Assembly (NCBI RefSeq): GCF_009870125.1
Contig: NC_046680.1
Span: 8,556,001-8,620,000, forward strand
Source of the DNA: Drosophila pseudoobscura
Lineage: Eukaryota > Arthropoda > Insecta > Diptera > Drosophilidae
Direction: 5' to 3'
Length of the DNA: 64,000 nucleotides
Shown: positions 1 through 11,781 of the stretch, one piece after another
Position numbering within the stretch: position 1 is the stretch's first letter
How the letters are laid out: each line of letters begins with the position of its first letter
Notes under the pieces: generated by a model
Seen by the model: the letters and a program-made list of their open reading frames with translations, nothing else
Databases searched by the model: none
What the model was told of the DNA's origin: nothing
Position numbers and translations under genes: made by a program

Positions 1-1164
1 TATGTGCATTACTGTAAGGTTCTGTGTGATTCCCGTAAAAGCTTGCGATCATTTGTGCCAACGTGGGAAGATCAAGATCTGTTTTGGCAATTGCTTTGGG
101 TATTTGGCGACAAGCACTTGCCACTTTGCGATTGGCATTGACTCAGCAGTATAGATACAGATATACAGCGCAATATACGCTGTATAGGCTGTCCCCTCGA
201 TTATCTGCACCACAACCACCAATTCATCTGATTAGACACTGAAGAAGCGGGGGTGATAAGCGCTCCTCTGACACCGCCCCCTGAACAAACAAAAACCAGA
301 ATATAATAATGCAAAAAAAAGGTTAATAACAAATAAATAATGACGCTCCCAGAGCCACAGAGCGGAGCAGAGCAGAGCAGAGAGGAGTCAGAGCCAGGGC
401 CGAAACGTTATCGCAATCTATCCACTCCGCCCGCTCGGCGAAACAGTAAATTTTGGTTGTCGGTTGTCGGCTCTCAGTACTCCGCTCGGTTATAACGGTT
501 GTGTGCCGTGCTGCTGTTTGGGCCAATTTCGGGTCAGTTAGCCCGTGGATCGTGTGACGAGTGCATGTAAGTAGCGTTCAACGGCCTGCCCCTACCTAAA
601 TTCACGGCCAAATCGCTTGGTGTCTGTCTCTGTCTCTGTCTCCGTCTCAGTTTCGGTTTGAGTTTCGTTTGAGTAGGCAGCGGCTATCGGAAACAGATTT
701 CTTTCAGAAGTATCATTAGCCAGCCATTAGCCGCACAGAGAGCCAAAGAGCGTTTCAAGCTCAACTTCAGCTCCGATTCATCGCCATTACCATTCACAGC
801 TTTGAAAGAAACCAGTTAATTGAGTGGCTGTCCATGGCAGTAGCCAAAAAAGTTCGATCGAATGGGAGCGGATGGGTGAATGGCGTTCCGCGTGTATTTG
901 CACACGCAGAGCTTGATAAGCTGCCGATTAGATTTAGGGCACGCCATAAACCATACTATTAAATGATTCGAAGTGCGGTTTTGGCGGGGCTCGTGATTGA
1001 TAAATATTTGCTAATAAGTACTGCCAGTGATAACATCTCAAATTAGATGGTTAGCTGAGCGGAAGGGCTTGATATAACCCTTCAAATGTTATCATTTGGT
1101 ATTTGATTTACGGCACTTGATTGTTATATCTGTCTAATCACACGGATAACCATTGCCATTCCAG
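1..1164 (+). promoter_or_regulatory. Upstream region and possible non-coding first exon of 5'-nucleotidase gene 1
   Basis: No protein gene is visible here. An initiator-like TCAGTT lies at 534-539, and a consensus donor (GTAAGT) begins at 567. A good acceptor (CCAG) ends at 1164, seven bases before the start codon of nucleotidase gene 1. Together these suggest a short non-coding first exon of about 536-566, spliced over a 598-base intron to the first coding exon. The same arrangement, an acceptor just before the ATG, recurs in gene 2 (GCAG ending at 5838). No clear TATA box sits at the right distance. The rest is simple pyrimidine/purine runs such as the repeated GTCTCT near 620-650. This is inferred from signals only. 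Confidence 0.35.
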
Positions 1165-1171
1165 TGCGAAA

Positions 1172-3321
1172 ATGCCATCTGCCCGGACCTTCTTCATCGC
1201 CGCCTGTTCGCTGCTGGCCGTGCTGGCCCCGACAGCCCGATCCAACCCCATTGATCCAAAGATTGCCGATGTGGCCACGGAGATCATTATCCTGCACAAC
1301 AATGACATGCACGCCCGGTTCGAGCAGACGAACGTGAACAGCGGCACATGCTCCCAGGAGGATGCCAATACGGACAAGTGCTACGGAGGATTCGCCCGAG
1401 TGGCCTATGAGTGCGTACGCTGAATATTTGGCCCTCGGACATTTTCTAATCTACCAAACACCCTCTTCTCCTCTTACCCCAAAAACAGAGTTCGCATGTA
1501 CCGCAAAGAGGCTGAGAACGGTGGACCTGCCGTCCTCTACCTGAATGCCGGCGACACATACACGGGAACAGCCTGGTTCACCATCTTCAAGGATGAGATT
1601 GCCAGCGCCTTCCTCAACAAACTCAAGCCCGATGCTATCGTAAGTGCTGGCGGTCTCCGCCGGTTTGCCGAACAAGACTAAATCCCCACCTCCCTTGCAG
1701 TCGTTGGGAAACCACGAGTTCGATAAAAATGTCGAGGGTCTAATCCCGTTCCTGAATGACGTGGAGTTCCCCGTGCTGGCCTGCAACCTCAACCTGACCA
1801 ACGAGCCAGACTTGGCTGCCACCAAGTCGTTGGCCAACTCCACCATCCTCGAAGCAAATGGAACCAGGATCGGCGTGATTGGCTACCTCACGCCAGACAC
1901 CAAAATTCTGGCCGCCAAGAACAACGTGGAGTACGTAGATGAAATAGTGGCCATCAAGTGAGTTCATCCCTTAACATTTATGCATATCCGAAAAGAAGAT
2001 GGAGTGACTCTTTCATTCCGCTTTAGTGCTGAGGCAGCGAGGCTTAAAGCTGACGGCATCAAGATCATCATTGCCTTGGGCCATTCGGGCTACCTCAGGG
2101 ACCAGGAGATAGCAAAGAGCTGCCCGGAGGTGGATATTGTCATTGGCGGACACTCGCACACCTTCCTTGACTCTAGCCAGCCCGTGGCCGATCCCACTGA
2201 CTCTGATCAGGAGGCCGTGCGTGGGCCCTATCCTACGACAGTGGTGCAGGAGAACGGCAAGAAGGTGCCAGTGGTCCAGGCCTATGCATACACAAAATAT
2301 CTGGGCAAAATCCATGTGCAGGTGGGTGCCACAACTAAACCACTCTGTAGCTAATGATAACCGATAACTGAATCTATATATTCCCAGTTCGACGCTGAGG
2401 GAAATCTGCTTGAGTTCGACGGGGAACCGATCCTACTGAATGCCTCCGTGGCCCAGGAACAGGAGTTGCTGGACCTGCTGGAGGTGTACCGACCCAATGT
2501 GACCGCTATGGAGAACTCTATTGTGGGCTACACCAAGGTGCATCTCGAGGGCGGCAACGTCTGTCGGATGAGGGAGTGTAACTTGGGCAATCTGATCACC
2601 GATGCCATGGTTTATGCGCGCGTCTTGGAGGAGGAGGGTGGCGAATACTGGACAGATGCACCCATTGCCCTGATGCAGGGAGGAGGTTGGTCAATCACTT
2701 CAAAGTGCAAAACCCATTACCGGTCCGACTGTATGTAACTGTGATTTCTCTGTAGGTATTCGAGCTGCGATTGAGAAGGATGCGGACGGAAATATCACGG
2801 GTAGCGATCTCCTTGCCGTCCTACCCTTCGAGAACGATTTGTTCGTCACGAGGGTGACGGGCAAGACCTTGCTGGCGGCTCTGGAGCACTCGGCTGGAGT
2901 GAGGTTGCTCGATTCGAATGGCGGGTTCCTGCAGATGTCGGGCCTGCAGGTGGAGTACAACTACAACAACGCCGAGGGTCAGCGCTTGGTCTCCGCGCAG
3001 GCGCTCTGCGGCGACTGCATCGTGCCCTCGTACAGCAGGGTCAACGAGAGTGCCAACTACTTCGTGATCGTGCCCCAGTTCCTGCTCGAGGGCGGCGACG
3101 GTTACACCTTCACCGAGCAGAGCGACCCCCTTAGCATTCGCATGCAGCGCAACGATATAGTCTCCGTAATCGTTTACCTCACTCAACGGCACTACGTCTA
3201 TCCCGAGATCCAGGACCGTATAGTCATCCACGAGAAGGACGACAAAGGTTCGGGGGCCAACATTGTGGCGTCCATCGCCCTCATCCTGATCTCGTCCCTG
3301 GCCACCAGATTCATAAACTAA
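1172..3321 (+). CDS. Ecto-5'-nucleotidase, tandem copy 1 (GPI-anchored, CD73-like)
   Basis: Predicted 601-residue enzyme that hydrolyses extracellular nucleoside monophosphates to nucleosides. Six exons: 1172-1410, 1489-1639, 1701-1957, 2027-2321, 2388-2685 and 2756-3321; all phases join. Residues 1-24 form a signal peptide. The metallophosphatase half shows the metal motifs NNDMH (Asp45, His47), AGD in exon 2, GNHEFD (133-138), GHSGY (His235) and GGHSH (His258, His260). The substrate-binding half shows GGGIR (412-416) and GGDGY near the end. A hydrophobic C-terminus (GANIVASIALILISSLATRF) fits a GPI-anchor signal, placing it on the outer membrane face. The Asn that precedes GGGIR in CD73 is Gln411 here. 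The ATG at 1172 is chosen because it opens the signal peptide. Two paralogues follow on the same strand. D. melanogaster has a matching cluster (veil/CG4827, CG30103, CG30104); I cannot assign one-to-one orthology. A polyadenylation signal AATAAA lies at 3572. Confidence 0.93.
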
Positions 3322-5837
3322 ACAAATCCTTCTCTTCGTATCCTCCCTCCATAGCAGAGCACATGTATTGTATTGTATTGTATGAAATTATGCAAACTTT
3401 TGCCACTAGCTCAATTTTTAGTCAGTATATGTATATTGTATGCTCTTTCGTTCTTCCAATTGCGGTCTTATAGGTTCAACCAAAACATACTACTATCTAG
3501 GCATATTTGCAAATACATTTTGTGCAATATCGTTACTTAAATTAGGAATACTTTTTTTGATTTCCATTGGGAATAAATACCGCCTATCCGCTAGAGTTTT
3601 GTTCTATTTGCGTGACAGCTTTCAATGGGAATATTTGTATGCTTTGATATAACAACTACACTTTGTTTCGCGACCGATAAGATACGACAGCTTCCATGCT
3701 GTGACAGCCTGCTTTTTGAAAGAGCAAGACATTATACTCTTCCAAAGAGTAGTCTAATTTTGATTAGGATTTCCGAATTTAGCAGATATTCTTGATCAGG
3801 GAACGCTCTCATCTAAAGATAAACCAACCGCACAACAAGTTGCTACGGCAATGATCGATTCGAAAGGGTGTCAAAAGCTTCGGCACCCGAAGCTGGCCAA
3901 GCTTTCGCATTTATAATTAAGTTTGTGTCGTGGTCACTAGACTCTTACTTTCCATGGGCGAGCATTTGAGTGACAGAGATGGCAGCTGTGAATGAGAATG
4001 AGAAATGCTACACTGCGCTCTCATTGCATAACTTCGCGAGTGATAAGACACGACGACAGCTTCCCTTAAGAGAGAGAGAGCACGAGAGAAAGTTCTTTCG
4101 CATGCTCTCCATTTATTGCCGAGGCGATCTTCGTTACAGGCATGAACAAGCAAATTCCGATAAAAGTTATAACAAATCGGACCGGCACATTTTGCACCCG
4201 CCCGGCATCGGCAGACCGTTGTAGACGCTCAGTGCGATCATAGACACTGCTTGCAAAGGTTGTATTTTTTTTAATCGCGTACAAGCCAGAAATTATTGTA
4301 AATTAAATGGGATGACGAGCAATCAGTTATCATTACCCATTCCTGACTTAACTGCTTACCTGAATTTGGTAGAAGTAATTGCCCATTTGGGGCGGGTGCC
4401 ATTCGCGTGAAACAAAAGTGATTTCTATAGTCGATATGTCGCCAGCTGATCAGATTTACATATTTTGTGTGCACTAACCAAATGGAATTCCTCAGGTGTA
4501 AATTCCAAAACTGCCATAAACTTTCGTTCTAGCTAGATAGCTATGGGCTATGCCGAATACAAGACCCCAAATATTTTTTGGATATTCATTGAGGTATATG
4601 TGTCCTTAGTGTTGTGATATATCGTTTCGCTGGTTGATCCCTAAACACCTTATTGTTTCCTATTACATTATCTAATACATATAATGGGCAGAAAAATCCC
4701 CTGCTAAGCTACAGTCTGGAAAGTTTTTAGCTTTGATTGATGCCGCCTGTATCTGTAGCTGTATCTGTGTCTATCAGAAGTCTATATGTATGCGGGATAG
4801 TCTGGAAACCGCAAGTGAGATTATATTAAGTGATGGCATTAAGTGATCTACATATATATACATAAGTGGGGAGTGAAATGCTTTTGTCGTCTGCACCCAA
4901 AAGTTGACACAATTCGGATTCTTTTGAAATTCCCCAACACAAGCTCCGGCTCAAGCTGTGCACACAGTTTTCAGTATATGTTTCAGAATTTCAAAACGAA
5001 ATATAGGCACATATGTGCAATTTATTCATTTCTGTATAAAAACACGTACATTTGAAGGTTTTGTTTTGTGCAAAATTCCCAGGTTATTTATGCGTTTTGT
5101 GGTATTTATTTACATTGCGAATACCCGCCTGAATAGATATTGAAATATGGTTTGTTTTCCGTTCCCCAATTTATTGCCCTCTTTTGTTTATCTCCCTGAG
5201 AGCATGTGGCGCCTCAAACTAATTGAAAACTATTTTGCTGGGGATTGATCAAGGAGATGAGATCTCAGATAGTTTTTAATTGCCTGACCGCAATATTTTG
5301 CCGGCCACTGTCCCCCCCAAAAAAGTCATTGGCTCACGCTCCAAATGATTTTTTGCTGAACAAACAAATTAATTACGTTCAAAGTGGCATTGCGGGGCGA
5401 CTCATCATTTGAATTCAGTATATATGTATTTATTTTTTTCGCACTTTTGCTAACTTGCTTGGGTTTGGGTTTGGGTTTGAATTTCGGTTTTCGTTTCGAT
5501 GTGATATGGTACAGGGGCAGAGAGACCTTATATACGGGTGCAGATACCAAAAACCACTAAATATAACTATAATTAGCCAGCAACAAAGATTCTGTTCTGG
5601 GAGCAACTAGAAGAGTAACATGGAGTGTCATTTGTCACCTAATTAATTGCTAGTGCTGTAAAAACATTGTACGGACAGTGAACGCTCTTCCAGATGAATA
5701 CCAAATACGTGAATAGCTATCTAGAGCTTTTTGTTGATCAAACAAAGATGGTTAGACCTATAAAGATTTGAGCGACAATTATCAAAAGTTTGTTTAAGCG
5801 TTACAATAATGAAAATATCAACTATCATTTCCGTGCA
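3322..5837. other. Intergenic region between nucleotidase copies 1 and 2
   Basis: About 2.5 kb with no supported gene. The first 250 bases are the 3' UTR of copy 1. Two short stretches resemble each other: near 3667 (TTCGCGACCGATAAGATACG) and near 4033 (TTCGCGAGTGATAAGACACG), both followed by a GACAGCTTCC-type sequence, so a short dispersed or duplicated element may be present. A GGGTTT triplication lies near 5460-5478. Reading frames here are short and show no family signature. Confidence 0.5.
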
Positions 5838-5845
5838 GCTCAAAG

Positions 5846-7931
5846 ATGCTCCTACACTGGGCTTACGGCATTCTAGTAATTCTTTTAGCCCACCATTCTG
5901 AAGGAAATCCCATTGAGCGCAAGGCAAATGTGGCCACAGAGTTCATTATCCTGCACAACAATGACATGCACGCCCGGTTCGAGCAGACGAACGTGAACAG
6001 CGGCACATGCTCCCATGAGGATGCCAATACGGACAAGTGCTATGGAGGATTCGCACGAGTGGCCTATGAGTGAGTAGAGGGAATCCACATATCTCTATCC
6101 AATCTCTGGATCAATCAGCTAATAAAATCCGATTCCACCAGGGTTCGCAAGTACCGCAAAGAGGCGGAGGATGGAGGAATGCCCGTGTTCTACCTCAATG
6201 CTGGTGACACTTACACGGGCACCGCTTGGTTCACCATCTTCAAGGACAAGATCGCCAGCAGCTTCCTCAACAAACTCCAACCAGATGCTATTGTAGGTCC
6301 AGAGCTCAAGATCTGCTGAATTTTTAATCTCAATATGCATTCCCTATGTTCTTTTCCAGTCCTTGGGTAACCACGAGTTCGACGAGAAAGTAGAGGGCCT
6401 AATACCTTTCCTCAACGAGGTCGACTTCCCGGTGGTGGCCTGCAATCTGGATATGAGGAAAGTGCCCGAGTTGGCTGCCACCAAACATCTGGTTCCCTCT
6501 ACGATCCTGGAGACCCAGGGCACCAAGATAGGTGTGATTGGCTATTTGACGCCAGATACTAAACAGCTTACCCTCCAGAGTGAGGTGGAGTTCTACGAGG
6601 AAGTGGTTTCCATCAAGTGAGTTTAATTCTGGGCTTAGTTTCGGATAATTGTGATCCCTAGTTGCATCCCTCTTTTGACAGTGCTGAGGCGAAGAAGCTG
6701 AAAGCTCAGGGCATCAAGATAATCATTGCCCTTGGCCATTCTGGCTATCTGAAGGATAAGGAGATAGCCAAGAACTGCCCGGAGGTGGATATCGTCATTG
6801 GTGGCCACACCAACACTTTCCTCTACAACGGCGCCCAGCCCGATATAGAACGCATCGAAGGTCCCTATCCCACAGTGATCAAGCAGAAGAGTGGCAAGGA
6901 GGTGCCTGTGGTGCAGGCCTATGCCTACACTAAATATCTGGGCAAGATCCATGTGCAGGTGGGTGCCCCAACTATGCCACTCTGTAGCCGATAACTAAAT
7001 CTATATATTCCCAGTTCGATGCTGAGGGAAATCTGCTTGAGTTCGACGGTGCACCGATCCTGCTGAATGCCTCCGTGGCCCAGGAACAGGATCTGCTGGA
7101 CCTTTTGGAGGTTTACCGACCCAGCGTGATACATCTGGAGAACTCGGTGGTGGGCCACACGAAGGTCTACCTGGAGGGACGCAAGGAGGTGTGCCGCGAC
7201 AGGGAGTGCAACCTGGGGAACATGATCGCCGATGCGATGGTCTTCAGTCGCGTGCGAGAGGAGCAGGGCGGCGACTACTGGACCGATGCGGCAATAGCAG
7301 TAATTGTGGGAGGCGGTTCGTAGGATGCTCCAATGCTCGATTAGATCCTTTTGTTATCCTGGAGTTCTTTTGACTTGCAGGCATACGCAGCTCGATCGAG
7401 AAGAAGTCCGACGGCTCGATCACCGACAGCGACATCCTGGCTGTTCTGCCCTGGGGCAATGACCTGTTCATGACCCGAGTTTCTGGCAAGACGCTACGCA
7501 ATGCTCTTGAGCACGGGGCGGCTGCCCGTGGCAAGGACTCGGACGGCCCCTTTCTGCAGGTCTCCGGTATCCACGTGGTCTACAACCCCAGCAAACCCGA
7601 GGGCCAGCGCGTCGTCTCGGTGCAGGTTCGATGTGCCGCCTGCCGCATTCCCACCTACAGCGACCTCGACGACGCGGCCTTCTACAATGTGATTGTGCAG
7701 GAGTTTCTGTTCGACGGCGGCGATGGTCATGTCTGGAAGGAGGCCAACAACCCACAGCACCAGCGTCTGCAGCGGAAGGACAATGAGGCCGTGAGACAGT
7801 ATCTGCGCGAGCGGGACTACATCTATCCGGAGGTGGAAGGACGCATTATATTTAAGGGCGCTGCAGGTGGCCTCTTTGCCTCTGTGTCCCTGCTTTTGCT
7901 CTCATCCTTGGCGATGCGTGTCGTGAGCTAA
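5846..7931 (+). CDS. Ecto-5'-nucleotidase, tandem copy 2 (GPI-anchored, CD73-like)
   Basis: Predicted 586-residue paralogue of copy 1 with the same six-exon structure: 5846-6069, 6142-6292, 6360-6616, 6682-6958, 7015-7315 and 7381-7931. A signal peptide (about residues 1-20) is followed by the metallophosphatase motifs NNDMH, AGDTYTG, GNHEFD, GHSGY and GGHTNTF; the second histidine of the usual GGHSH motif is Asn here. The substrate-binding half has GGGIR (402-406), and the C-terminus is hydrophobic, as expected for a GPI signal. Two positions usually conserved in CD73 differ: the Asn before GGGIR is Val401, and the Phe of LPF is Trp (LPWGND). The first exon and the exon 4/intron 4/exon 5 junction are nearly identical to copy 1, while other introns have diverged, which suggests gene conversion. 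The donor at 7316 (GTTCGT) is weak but keeps the frame. ATTAAA at 7952 may serve for polyadenylation. Confidence 0.92.
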
Positions 7932-8043
7932 ACTTCTGTTGGTATTTCGTTATTAAACTTTTGTGTGAGTGTTTTTTAAACGTTTCTGACCAATCAGATC
8001 AGCATAAGGAAATTAACAATGACAGTATTTAGGATTACACAAT

Positions 8044-8773
8044 TTATGAAAGAGTTCCATAGACCTTGAAGACAGCTCGTTTGATGCTGTCAAAAAACCA
8101 ATGTGATTCCAAAAGGTAGTTGCCTTCCGGAAAGGGCAAAACAGTTGATATCTGATGATCTATGACGTTGGTGGCCAGCTGATCCACAATAAGATCATGC
8201 TGCAGGCGAATAGTGATTATAAATATAGAATCAGATCAAGCTGGAAGGATCAATAACTTACATGGTAGGGACATGAATGGTTCAAATTGGAGCTCTTCTC
8301 AAATATGCCGAGCAAGTAATTAGCGACTGGATTATACTTTCGATTAATCAATAGTTTACAGCCATCGACGGTAATATTGTAGAGAAATGGTTTGTAGCCA
8401 TTTAACCGTTGGTATAGTGCAAAATTAACCTTAATAATTCCAAATAGAAAATATAATTTAATAACAGAAATAATTGTGTATTCGCACCTTCACGTTGGTA
8501 ATAGGAGGTTGTAGCAAGTGAAGTTTTGCGGACAGATATTTGTAGCTCCGATTGACAGACTTCAGATAGCAATAATCTATTGTGCAGTATAGTTTATCCA
8601 CACAATTGCATTTCAAGTTGGTAAATTCAAATTTTGATGTGATCTTGGATAAAACATTTTAAGCAATTATAGGATCAGTTTGATAGATTAAGTGGAGTTG
8701 TCTAGCTGATACATACCTCGCTGATAAAAAACAGCATCCAAATGAGCTTAAACAGGTTATGCTTAGCACGCAT
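8044..8773 (-). CDS. DUF1091 family secreted protein (four small exons)
   Basis: Predicted 178-residue protein on the minus strand. Exons in coding order: 8773-8717, 8643-8488, 8429-8262 and 8199-8044. All four are multiples of three (57, 156, 168 and 156 bases), every intron is phase 0 with GT-AG ends, and the last exon ends in TAA. The N-terminus (MRAKHNLFKLIWMLFFISE) is a signal peptide or anchor. The body shows the usual DUF1091 pattern: KFEFTNLKC near the start, YLKSVNRSYKY, a PPITNVKVNFALYQR stretch across an intron, NGYKPFLYN, DGCKLL, NHSCPY, and near the end FPEGNYLLE. DUF1091 proteins form a large Drosophila family of MD-2-like secreted proteins, mostly of unknown role. It lies between nucleotidase copies 2 and 3 on the opposite strand, its 3' end 113 bases from the stop of copy 2. 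No frame is long enough to stand out alone; the evidence is the fit of the spliced product to the family. Confidence 0.85.
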
Positions 8774-9733
8774 GTTGAGGTTTTGACGGTCTAGCGAAAA
8801 CTATTAGCATTTCGAACGATTTTTGGTCAATAACTGAAATTCGCCATTATATGTGCACTAAAGCGGCTAATGCACTAATAAATTATTTGATAAAATACTG
8901 AACCAAAAATGTTCATAGCGCACATGATTAAATTGTAAAGCTATCAGCTAGGGTCCGCTTTTTACATTAACAATAGTTTTCCAATTTACTTTGGGAATAC
9001 ACATAAATTGGGACTACATTTTTCACATTCCGCAAGATTTATTCGTTTTCAAAACGAAAACATTTTCGTTGACGAAATGAAAAGTAAACGGCATTTTATA
9101 CAACGAAACGAATCTTAATTGCAAAAGGACAAAAATAGATGACTTAACACTGATGCATTAACATAAACTTGACACCTATTTCAGGGCAATTTAACTTATG
9201 CTTTCTTTATAAATAATTTTATTTTAACCCAACCTCAAATTTGGCACGGAAAAAATTGGCCAGGGCAACAACAATTTTCGTTTTGGTGCAAACAGCAAAA
9301 ATATGTGAAAACTGGAGAACTTAATCCGCAAAAGTAAATAAAAAACGGTGCCTGCCTGTATAACGAAAAGCCTGTCACCCCAAAAGTATGCACCACATTA
9401 ACAAGTATGAATAATGTAAAAACCATGCCAGCCCAAAAGAATGCAGCACTCTAAAATGTAGAATTCATGTAGAAATGTAAAGTGACATGTCATGTAAACT
9501 GACTGCAGGAATATGTATATTGCATAAGTTGCATAATTATTGTACTCCAGTTACAACTCGTTTTGTTGTTCCTAAGAACGAAGTTAGTTAGAAGTTAGTA
9601 CTAAATATTTTGTTTTGTTGTTCCTAAGAACGAAGTTAGTTAGAAGTTAGTACTAAATTGTACAAATATGTACATACTGCTGAACAGAGTCGTCTATAGT
9701 TTTCCCTTCAATCGATGAAACGTCAACTGTGGA
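8774..9733. other. Intergenic region before nucleotidase copy 3
   Basis: AT-rich DNA between the divergently transcribed DUF1091 gene and nucleotidase copy 3. No coding exon is recognised. It contains a 52-base tandem duplication at 9560-9658 (listed separately) and must hold the promoters of both genes, though no strong TATA box was found. Confidence 0.5.
9560..9658. repeat. 52-base tandem duplication
   Basis: The sequence starting GTTTTGTTGTTCCTAAG at 9560 recurs at 9612 and runs through GTTAGAAGTTAGTACTAAAT in both copies with no visible mismatch over the copied part. The repeat is just under two units long and lies about 75 bases upstream of nucleotidase copy 3. The lack of divergence suggests a recent duplication. 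Confidence 0.9.
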
Positions 9734-11781
9734 ATGTTGAATGCCGACCTGCAGTTGATCGTGGGCATGCTTCTGATTTTGCTGAGGCACGGCTGCGGAA
9801 TCAAGTTCACGCTGCTCCACACGAACGACATGCACTCCTGGTTCGATCCGCAGTCGGAGAGCGGTGGAAAGTGCCAGGCGGGCGACGATAAGCAGGGACG
9901 ATGCTTTGGGGGATTTGGTCGCGTGGCCACTGCGTGAGTGTCCAGGAAGTGGGAGGACCGATAGCCAGTTCACTGATTGGAATCTTCGTTTCATTCTTAG
10001 CGTCTCAGAGGCCAGGAAGGCGGGCACGGTGATCTATTTGAATGGCGGAGACACGTTCCAGGGCACTCCCTGGTACACGATCTACAAGGGGAAAATGGTG
10101 GCTCAGCTGATGAATATGCTGGCCCCCGACGCCATGGTAGGTGGGTGGGAATACGCGATATCCTAGCTACTACTACCACTGCCGAGGCGGACTCCCACAG
10201 GCGCTGGGTAACCACGAGTTCGATGATGGCGTCGATGGACTCGTCTCGTTTCTGGAGCTGGTCAAGTTTCCTGTATTGGGCTGCAACCTGGATCTGCATA
10301 AGGTGCCCAAGCTGCAGGCCTTGAAGCAGCTGGTTAAATCCACGATCATCACCAAGGAGCACACAAGGATCGGAATTGTGGGCTATATACGGCCGGATAC
10401 TAAAGATCGTGTCCAGCCAAGCGATGTGGTGTTCACCAAAGAGATACCCGCCATTAAGTTGAGGATCAGTTGGCAGTCGATTGCATTTATCTTTGGGCTA
10501 ACTCTTTCAATCTCATTGCAGCGCGGAGACAAAGAAGCTTTTGGATCAAGGGGCTACCATCATCATTGCTCTGGGACACGCCGGAATCGAAAAGGACAAG
10601 GAGATAGCCAGGGACTGTCCAGATGTAGACATCGTCGTGGGCGGCCAATCGCACACGTTCCTCTACACGGGCAAGCCCCCAGACAAGGAACTGCCCGAGG
10701 ATCGCTATCCCACCATCGTTTTTAAGCCGGATGGGATCAAGGTGCTCGTCCTGCAGGCATATGCCTTCACCAAATATCTGGGCTTCATCGATCTGGAGGT
10801 AATTGTTACCTTCAGGACCTTTAGATAGTCCTAAAGGGTTTCATTCCATTCCCTATGCAGTTCGACAATGTCGGCAACCTGTTGAGCTTTAAGGGCAATC
10901 CCATTCTTCTGGACAACTCGGTCGAACCCCGCCGGGATGTCCAGGAACTGCTGGACAGAAAGCGCAAGGTAATCGACGACATGGAACAACACGTGGTAGG
11001 CACTACCATGGTGCACCTAAACGGGGATCGGACCAGCTGCAGATTGGGGGAGTGTAACTTTGGGAACATTATCGCCGACAGCTTGGTCTATGCCCGAGTG
11101 CTGGAGCAGACGGGTGAAAGGAAACACTGGACGGATGCGGCCATTGGGTTGATGAATTCCGGAGGTAGGGTCTCGATAGGGCATTCATTTGAAAGTTCAC
11201 TTATACAGACATCCCCGATAGGGATACGGGCCTCGATCGGTACGGCCCAGACGGGGGCCATCACGGAGGCGGACGTGATGGCCGTGTTGCCCTTCGACAG
11301 CGACCTGTACTACACCAGAATCAGTGGCGATCACCTAATGAAGGCCTTGGAGCACTCTGCTGATCAGCGAGACACGGAGTCGACTGGGGGCTATCTACAG
11401 GTGTCCGGATTGCGCCTCAAGTTCAACTACAACCGCACCAAGGGCCAGCGTATCTCGTCGATCCGCGCCCGGTGCACCAACTGTCAAATACCCTTCTACG
11501 AGATCGTCGACAGGGATAAGTACTATGGTGTGATTGTGCCCTACTTCCTCCTGGCCGGCGGCGATGGACACAGCTTTGTGGATCCCGACCAGCCAGAGTT
11601 CTCCAAGCTGTTAATGAACGATCGCGAGGCGCTGATCAGGTACCTCCAGGAGCACAAGATCGTCTATCCAGAGCGTGAGGAGCGCATCATCGGCCTGGAG
11701 AGGAAAGCGTCCTGCTCCAGCAGGATTCTGGCAAGGCTTTTACTCATTTTCTTCTTCCCCATTCACTTCACACTTCAATGA
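9734..11781 (+). CDS. Ecto-5'-nucleotidase, tandem copy 3 (GPI-anchored, CD73-like)
   Basis: Predicted 577-residue member of the cluster, more diverged than copies 1 and 2 but with the same six exons: 9734-9933, 10001-10136, 10201-10457, 10522-10798, 10861-11164 and 11222-11781. The start at 9734 gives MLNADLQLIVGMLLILLRHG, a short signal peptide; Met12 of the same frame is an alternative. Metal-binding motifs are TNDMH, GGDTFQG, GNHEFDD, GHAGI and GGQSHTF, where Gln replaces the first histidine of the usual GGHSH. Unlike its neighbours it keeps Asn (389) before SGGIR and Phe in LPFDSD, so its substrate pocket looks more like CD73. The C-terminus is basic then strongly hydrophobic, consistent with a GPI signal. 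Intron 5 (11165-11221, 57 bases) is in frame and stop-free, so retention would add 19 residues. Splicing is favoured because it rebuilds the conserved GGIR motif. Confidence 0.9.
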
